Source of the DNA: Atherix ibis
Taxonomy: Eukaryota > Arthropoda > Insecta > Diptera > Athericidae
Assembly: GCA_958298945.1 (NCBI GenBank)
Contig: OY282610.1
Location: 64,725,088-64,789,087, forward strand
Reading direction: 5' to 3'
DNA: 64,000 bases
Positions within the stretch are counted from its first letter, which is position 1, and each line of letters opens with the position of its first letter. Shown here in pieces: positions 58,127 to 64,000 of the stretch. The notes below the pieces were generated by a model that did no database searches, was not told where the DNA came from, and saw only the letters and a program-made list of their open reading frames with translations. The position numbers and the translations under genes are program-made.

Positions 58127-59780
58127 CGATAATTTTCAAGGGAGAGTCATCGGATCATGGAATCTTCTATGAAGACACCATGCATGGCAAATAATCATTT
58201 GCCATCGTTAAGGCTACAATAACAATTTTAGTGTCAAATATTCTAATTCGTAGTTTATAGTAAGAATATTTCATTGCATAAACTTTGCAACGTGACGGAA
58301 AGAAAGCACAACTTATAAGAAGTCCAATATAACGTAAGAACAGAAAATTTCTAACCTAAGTGTAATTTCGAATATCAAGTGAAATTTGGTTGCAAATATT
58401 GTGCAATATGATGAATGGACATAATACACGTTTAAGATGGACTGAATCATAAGCCATGTGGAAGGGAAGTCTGCAGTATTGCCACATTGCTTTTAGTGAA
58501 ACCAGTTTAATTAATTTTCGTATATACGGTCAAGAAACCATACAGTTCATGTACATTCTTTATTGATGGGATGTAGTATGCCGAAATTATTAGAAAGTGT
58601 TATTTTATAATCTATTATGTCTAAATAGTTGATATCTAGATATAAAAATAAAAGAAATTTGCGAACATCCTTTAATAAAGACACCTAACTCAATGTCCAT
58701 TTTTTTCAAAGAACTAAATTTTATTTCATAATATTTTTGTAATTCAATATGATAAAATTCAATAATATTTGTATGTTTGCTGTAACATTTAAATGCATAT
58801 CATAATTTTATATAATATATATGTGTATTTTGAATGAAAGAAAATTGTTTTAACTAACAAAATTACGAAATTTCTACCATACATATATTAATGTACTCGT
58901 ATAAATAATACGAATGGATTTTCATGAAATATTATGAACCATTATACTATACATAATATTATCTTTAATAATAAAGGATAAACTAATTATGAATCTTTTT
59001 TTTCCTTTTGAATTTCAATATTTATTATAATAATTAATAAGAATTTTTTTTTATTATTTACATTTATTCATTCAGAGTACTTTCATAATTATGGTAAATA
59101 GTTCAGATTATTTAAACAATTTGTTTATTTTATTAGAATTAAAATTAAAATTTGATAGGTGAAGAAACATTCTGATACTACCTAACTTAAGTTGCAATTT
59201 GTTATCTGTTAGAAAACATTTCGAACATTTGTGATTTTAAGGAATGGTTTAAGGTACATAGATACAAATTTCAAAGCTTTTTTTTCATTTCGAACTGATA
59301 TATTTATTGTTAATATCTTCTTTATTCATAGTGATAATAAATTACATACGTATGCCTCCCTTTTATAAATAGCTTTCTTTCGAGTTTGAAAATTATGTGC
59401 TTCAAATTAGACTCAAATTTTTTAAAATGGTGTTCAGAACAAATATTCTTGATTGGTTGAAAATATTTTCACCTATTATTTAAAAATGGTTGACAAGTAC
59501 TCATTTCGTTTTAAAATACGTAACATATACCAATTAATTTTATGGAATTAACCAAATATTTGTGGCAGTCAATAGCTACGTTAAAAATAATTGTACAACC
59601 CTTAACTGCATTCTATATTATTCCTTTTAGCACCACCTCGATGCCATCCTGCACTTTTTCTGAGACATTTTTTTACAGATATCTACAACTATATTAAAGT
59701 AACTAACAGTTTTATATAACAGACTCCTGCTAGCGTGTGCCTATATTGACCCTTAGTATTTTATTAAATCACGCGACCAG
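58127..59780. other. AT-rich noncoding stretch
   Basis: No gene supported; mostly low-complexity AT DNA. Confidence 0.5.
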
Positions 59781-59786
59781 TGACGC

Positions 59787-59969
59787 TTAAGTCATCAACG
59801 GTTGTTTATAGGGGGCGGAAGTGTAGAATAGCTCACGAACAAATGGATTAGTATGATTGGCAAAACGAGAATTAATCTTATCAGAATTCCTGCATTTTAT
59901 TCCGTAAGTCCAGATTAGTTTTAGTACAATATTATATAAAGGCAAGTAGTCATATATAGTTGTTAACAT
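59787..59969 (-). pseudogene. LINE C-terminal fragment (Jockey-like, tentative)
   Basis: A 60-codon minus-strand frame containing LPLYNIVLKLIWTYGIK. This resembles the block LLYKxxIKPIWTYGIQLWG that follows the reverse transcriptase in Jockey-like ORF2 proteins. The rest of the frame does not continue the match, so only a small piece is left or the frame shifts. It is offered because the I-W-T-Y-G core is distinctive. Confidence 0.45.
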
Positions 59970-61902
59970 CGTGTTTTAATTTCTTATCTTCTGATTCTGT
60001 GTTAAACATATGGCATAGAACTTTACTGTGATGTGATATTTCACCAACATGACAAAACATGATTTAAGGCGGAAAGTAAAAGTTCTGTGAACACTTTTGC
60101 ATTCGTTAAATTACATTCTCCACTTGGTGTTTTTACGTGACCACTTATAGACTTTATTAATGCATATTAATATAATTATAATGGCTATTAATCGAGCAAG
60201 TAAACGTTTTTTGGATGGTTTTGCTGCTGGATATAAAAGCCGTTATCTCTAGTTAAGCTCTCTTAAATGGTTTTCATTAATAACTGAGCACCATATTTGC
60301 TATGCGTAAGGTCATCACTTTGCGTACGAATATGATCTTATTTTACAAAATAATGTGTATTGAACTTTTACGTACGAAATTGCAGTCGGTCTTACAGTAT
60401 CACATTAGATTTTCGTATATGAAATCACAACAAATTAAGCTCAGAAATTTCCTCAAAGATAGTAAATAACAAAGAAAAATGCCATATATAAAAAGAAATT
60501 TCTTTTTGCTTTCTTAGATAACCTTTTTTTTTTAATTTTTATTCAATACAATATTTTTCAATTTCTATCCAAACCATTATGCTTTTATATAAAATGCGAG
60601 AGTTTTTTAACGAAAAAATCCTTTAAAATTATAATTATACTAAAAGGCACAAGTGTAAAGTTCAGTAGTAATTATATAATAACTAATATATTGTATATAA
60701 TTTCATATAATTATATAATTATGTAATAATATATTATTTACAGTTTGCCAACATAACACTCGTATATAAAGAAAAGCAAATATGTAATAATGTTTAAATA
60801 GTTTTTATGAGAAAAGGTATATATTCTATTTTTTATATAATAAATTTCTAAAATAAAACATTAGCTTACTCAATGTTTATATTATTTTTGTTTGTTTTAC
60901 TTCTTCGTTTTTTTAAAAATAAGTTTCTTTCCTATTCATTTTCTTTATAGTGAAGCACTATAATAAATATGTTATGTCCTAGGAATTATTTCTTTTTCCA
61001 AACTAGTAAATAAAAATATTTCTTGAAAATGTCCCTTATGCCGATAGTGCAATTTATAAGAATTGGTTGTGCTTTAATCATTTCTGCTGTTAAGAAGCAA
61101 AATAATAAATATGAAAGAAAACGTGGAAGCTCCCAAATCACTTACACATAGTAATGAGTTGGGTAAAAATGTTTTCAAATAAAATAATCTGCATAACTGG
61201 CATTGTTCATTTTACACAAGAGATAAATGAATAATATTTGCTGTAATAATATACAAAAATGCACGCACAGATACGTACACTCACACAGTCGCATATACAC
61301 ATGCTTGTATGTTCAATAAGCTTATTTTCTTTGAAGTTTATTTAGGTAAATATAATACTATAATATATAAGTAATGGTAATAATGGATGGTTGTTAGTCC
61401 TTAGAGTATTAAAGAGCAAGATGCTGACATATTATCATATAAGTACACTCTAATATACAATGGTGGTCATAAAAATACAGCCAAATGCGTTATATTAAAT
61501 TTTCGCGTTAATTCATATCCCTTTCAGACCGGCTGAAAAAAAATAACTTCGATTTGCATCAAAATTTTTAAACGGGCTAATTTTGATGTAAAAGTTATAG
61601 GAAAAAAAAAATTACATATGCACAAAACCCTGAGAAAAGGACCTAACACGATTGTGTACCTTAGGGTTTTAGATGTATTAATAAAAAATTGATTATTAGT
61701 TTTTGGAGTAATTTTTGTATATTAAAATAATTATAAAATTATTCTCTAATATAAAATAACAATAATATTAAAAAAAAAAAACATAGGCACTTTCTTTGGT
61801 TTTCCGTCAATAATAAAACTAAAATAAAAAAATTTAATTCACAGTTTTTGATAAAAAATAAAATCCAAACTTTTTGGTATATTTGACGTGAATAACGAAA
61901 CG
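59970..61902. other. AT-rich stretch leading to the piggyBac gene
   Basis: No gene supported. A 20-base segment near 61459 (ACAATGGTGGTCATAAAAAT) looks like the outer end of a Tc1-type inverted repeat but no partner was found. A small inverted repeat AAAACCCT...AGGGTTTT at 61624-61670, containing CCTAACACGATTGTGTA, lies beyond the 3' end of the piggyBac gene and might belong to that element's right end. Confidence 0.35.
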
Positions 61903-62056
61903 TTATTTTGTGTGGTATTTTTGAAAACAGTCTTTGTCCTTAATCACGCAAAGACTTACCATGCATTTATTGCACCTTGCTCTTGTCCTACTACTGCAGT
62001 TCTGGTACCTGCACTTTTTTGCGGTGCCTTCTAAAAATTTTGGCCAGTGATCGTAC

Positions 62057-62120
62057 CTGTAAAATTCAAGTTTAATTATAGGGATATTAAATGGTTATGT
62101 ATATTCAGAAAATTTCAAAC
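62057..62120 (-). other. Intron in the piggyBac gene (64 bp)
   Basis: Minus-strand donor CGACAG|GTTTG and acceptor TTTTACAG|GTACG. Joining the exons restores R-F-D-R-Y-D-H-W-P, the expected continuation into the Cys-rich domain. Unspliced sequence would hit a stop within a few codons. Confidence 0.75.
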
Positions 62121-62807
62121 CTGTCGAAACGTATATCGTCTGGAGCATTATGTGGACGGAATTTCGAACCATACTCAGGCAGTTTTATTTGTGCTGGCTT
62201 TTCTGGAAGTTCTCCTCTACAGCTGCACAAAACTGAACCCACTTCCAATTTAAATTTTAAGAAATCTTTTATTTCTCTTCTGTGCATACCAGCCATTACT
62301 GCATCGCGTTTATACTCCATCCAGGAATTATAGATACTTAAATCTAAGAAATGAAAAAACACTTTGACCGGCTATTATTTGGTTTTAATTTTATTTCTAT
62401 AATATTCCATCATTTGATCGGCTATATCAACACCGCTCATATTTGAATTGTAGTCCTGGATTACTGCTGGAATTGGGACTAGTGCACGACGTTTTAAATT
62501 TTTAATCCATCTATTCACTGTTCCTATCGGTTCTTTTCCGCATTTACTGGACACAAGAGTAACACATTTTCTGTCGCACCATTTAACTATTACAACATCG
62601 TTCTTCACAAATTGATGGATATCTCCACGATTCATTGTTTTGTCCAGTGGAAAATGAATTCTTTTTCCTAACCGATTAGCCATTATTGTGCCGGTGGCTT
62701 TGAAATCCATTTCCAGCAGTTTTTCAATTAGGGGAATTGTTGTAAAAAAACCTATCAAAATATAGGTGACTGTATTTTGGTAAAAATTTAGTTAACCGTA
62801 GAATAAT

Positions 62808-62810
62808 TCA
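62808..62810 (-). other. In-frame TGA stop in the piggyBac transposase
   Basis: The codon after GHGP is TGA, where relatives have Ser. The frame continues beyond it through ILRLTKFLPKYS to LYFDRFF. Confidence 0.75.
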
Positions 62811-63181
62811 TGGCCCATGACCAAGCCCCCAGTCTAAAAAGGTGCCAGCTCCTTGAAATGTCTCAAAATCTACCACCATTCCATTTGATGTTGTACAAAC
62901 TAGATTCTTTAAATCAACTGGACGAGGTTTTGTTCTAATAACTTGTCTAGCAGGGCTTCTGCCGGAAAAAGGTATCATCTGTTCATCAATGGAGTAGCTA
63001 GTAATATCAGTAGCAAGTTTATTACATCGATTTCGGACCAAATCTATGACAGATTGTATTCTCCAGAATTTGTTTGTGGCACTAGGTTTGCTTGTGTCTA
63101 CAAAATGAATTAAATTTCGCAATTTCATAAACTTATCCCTAGAAATTGAATTCGATATAGTTTCATTTCTGAACCCTTCAG

Positions 63182-63258
63182 CCCATAATTATACTGTGGC
63201 TGAAGTACCAGTACATTCGTACTCTTGGATAGCCCAAACAGCCCATAATTATACTGCT
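63182..63258. repeat. Duplicated 18-bp block inside the piggyBac gene
   Basis: CAGCCCATAATTATACTG occurs at about 63180-63197 and 63239-63256. In the gene the second position is original (SSIIMGCLGY); the first replaces the expected codons after RVRMYWY and coincides with the frame break. It looks like a templated insertion during repair. Confidence 0.7.
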
Positions 63259-63623
63259 TCCATAAAAAATTTTAATTTCATGCTGTAATAAATTAAGCTC
63301 TTGTCCAAACGTTGACATGGCATACATTTTTGTAAAAAATACAGCTTCTTTAAAATGATTTTCTGGAATATAGTTGTTGAAATAATCCATTGCTGACCAA
63401 ACTTTAACTAGGTTGTTGCAACCATGAACCAGTGGCAATTCATTATTTTGGAAAGTAGCTTCTTTCCAAATTTCGCTTCTAACATTGGATTGCGCTGTTG
63501 ATGTTGTAGCAACCGATGTCGGTAAATTTAAATTTGAAGCACTCAAATCTGAATTTACCGTTGGCTGTGGCATTAATATGGACGCAAATGCTGCTTCATC
63601 TGGAGTTGAGGATTCACTCAAAT

Positions 63624-63677
63624 CTGTTGGAACATAATATAATATAAAACATCAAAACATTCAAAAAACAAATTTAC
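63624..63677 (-). other. Intron in the piggyBac gene (54 bp)
   Basis: Minus-strand donor GACGACG|GTAAAT and acceptor TTCCAACAG|ATTTGAG. Splicing joins S-D-D to D-L-S-E-S-S-T-P-D, extending the acidic N-terminal region in frame. Confidence 0.75.
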
Positions 63678-63839
63678 CGTCGTCTGATTCTTCCAAAATT
63701 ATATTTTTTGGTGTCCACGTATGATCAACATCCTCATCATCATCACTCAAATCAATGTCAGACTCCCCAAGAATGTCCAATATTTCTTGAATATCATTAG
63801 AGTTCGCTAAATTGTATTTTTTTCGATCTAAAAAATCAC

Positions 63840-63901
63840 ATAACACAAACGTGAGTCAAAATAAAAATTGCCGTTAAACCTAACTAACACGTTTGTGTTA
63901 T
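63840..63901. repeat. Inverted repeat upstream of the piggyBac gene
   Basis: ATAACACAAACGTG (63840-63853) and CACGTTTGTGTTAT (63888-63901) are perfect 14-bp arms around a 34-base loop. The inner motif CCTAAC...ACACG-x-TTGTGT resembles CCTAACACGATTGTGTA at 61641, beyond the other end of the gene. It could be a subterminal repeat of the piggyBac element or an operator-like palindrome; neither is shown. Confidence 0.6.
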
Positions 63902-64000
63902 CTGAAAATAATTTGAAACCAAAAACTGGAAGCAGAATATAATATCCATCTCTTTCTATCTCATTACATGCAACAGAACACATTAAATATTTATTCATAC
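63902..64000. other. Right edge, unassigned
   Basis: Upstream of the piggyBac gene on its own strand. It may contain the element's 5' end or a first exon, but the window ends here. Confidence 0.4.

Larger units (their letters stand above)
61903..63846 (-). pseudogene. piggyBac-type transposase gene with two introns, broken
   Basis: Exons read from 63846 down. Exon A has an acidic SDIDLSDDDED N-terminus. Exon B contains FNNYIPENHFKEAVFFTKMYA, GYPRVRMYWY, KLRNLIHFVDTSKPSATNKF, SIDEQMIPFSGR, FDRFFTTIPLIEKLL, VVIVKWCDRKCVTL and GVDIADQMMEYYR, matching the DDE_Tnp_1_7 transposase domain. Exon C has HWPKFLEGTAKKCRYQNC plus further Cys pairs, the C-terminal Cys-rich domain, with stop TAA at 61903-61905. 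Candidate catalytic Asp are those in FDRFF, KWCDRK and GVD. Lesions: a frame break and duplicated block near 63178-63200, TGA at 62808-62810 after GHGP, and two adjacent stops at 62372-62377 after KIKTK. The enzyme class cuts and pastes DNA at TTAA. No TIR could be proven, and the start is uncertain (the first codon shown is GTG; an upstream exon is possible). Confidence 0.85.

Noticed and set aside
60181..60252. 24-codon frame starting MAINRASKRF
   Set aside because: Too short, no family match and no context; probably chance.

Overview
The window reads as gene-poor, strongly AT-rich DNA from an insect (or another arthropod). The evidence is the transposon content: several mariner lineages with D,D34D signatures, hAT, piggyBac, Jockey-like, RTE-like and R1-clade elements, with short (54-64 bp) GT-AG introns in the piggyBac gene. 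No prokaryotic operon, rRNA, tRNA or CRISPR was seen. The species cannot be named from the sequence; a dipteran is plausible but unproven.

Layout. 1-9 kb: almost empty AT-rich DNA with a LINE endonuclease relic at the left edge, one possible isolated exon (5731-5871) and one intact host-like gene on the minus strand (7823-8311) whose product looks like a lone heat-shock-factor-type DNA-binding domain. 9-35 kb: a graveyard of DNA transposons. Six copies of one mariner family (TIR starting CGAGGGTCGTT) lie at 10.8, 15.0, 18.2, 21.1, 26.4 and 56.9 kb; the 10.8 kb copy has an unbroken 349-codon transposase with all three catalytic Asp. Relics of at least five other mariner-type lineages and one further Tc1/mariner-like family are interspersed, plus Jockey-like and RTE-like LINE pieces, with one mariner nested inside a Jockey-like reverse transcriptase.

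36.0-49.8 kb: the outstanding structure is a perfect-looking head-to-tail array of 15 units of 921 bp. Each unit holds the 3' part of an internally deleted hAT transposon (C-terminal hATC dimerisation region, poly(A) signal, subterminal motifs, right terminal repeat) plus about 116-120 bp of flanking DNA. The founder element, with its left end, sits at the left edge (35800-36810). The duplication junction places an ATG from the flanking DNA in frame with the transposase fragment, so 14 units gained an ATG-started 154-codon ORF that the founder lacks.

49.9-59 kb: a mariner relative with about 160-bp terminal repeats, a 5'-truncated R1-clade retrotransposon with a 12-bp target duplication inside an older mariner relic, another Jockey-like RT fragment, and the sixth CGAGGGTCGTT mariner. 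59-64 kb: AT-rich DNA, a LINE fragment, and a broken piggyBac transposase gene on the minus strand that still shows two precise small introns.

The genes do not form a pathway. The biology visible is mobile-element turnover, one possible orphan transcription-factor-like gene, and a recent local amplification that made a multi-copy, dimerisation-domain-only transposase ORF.
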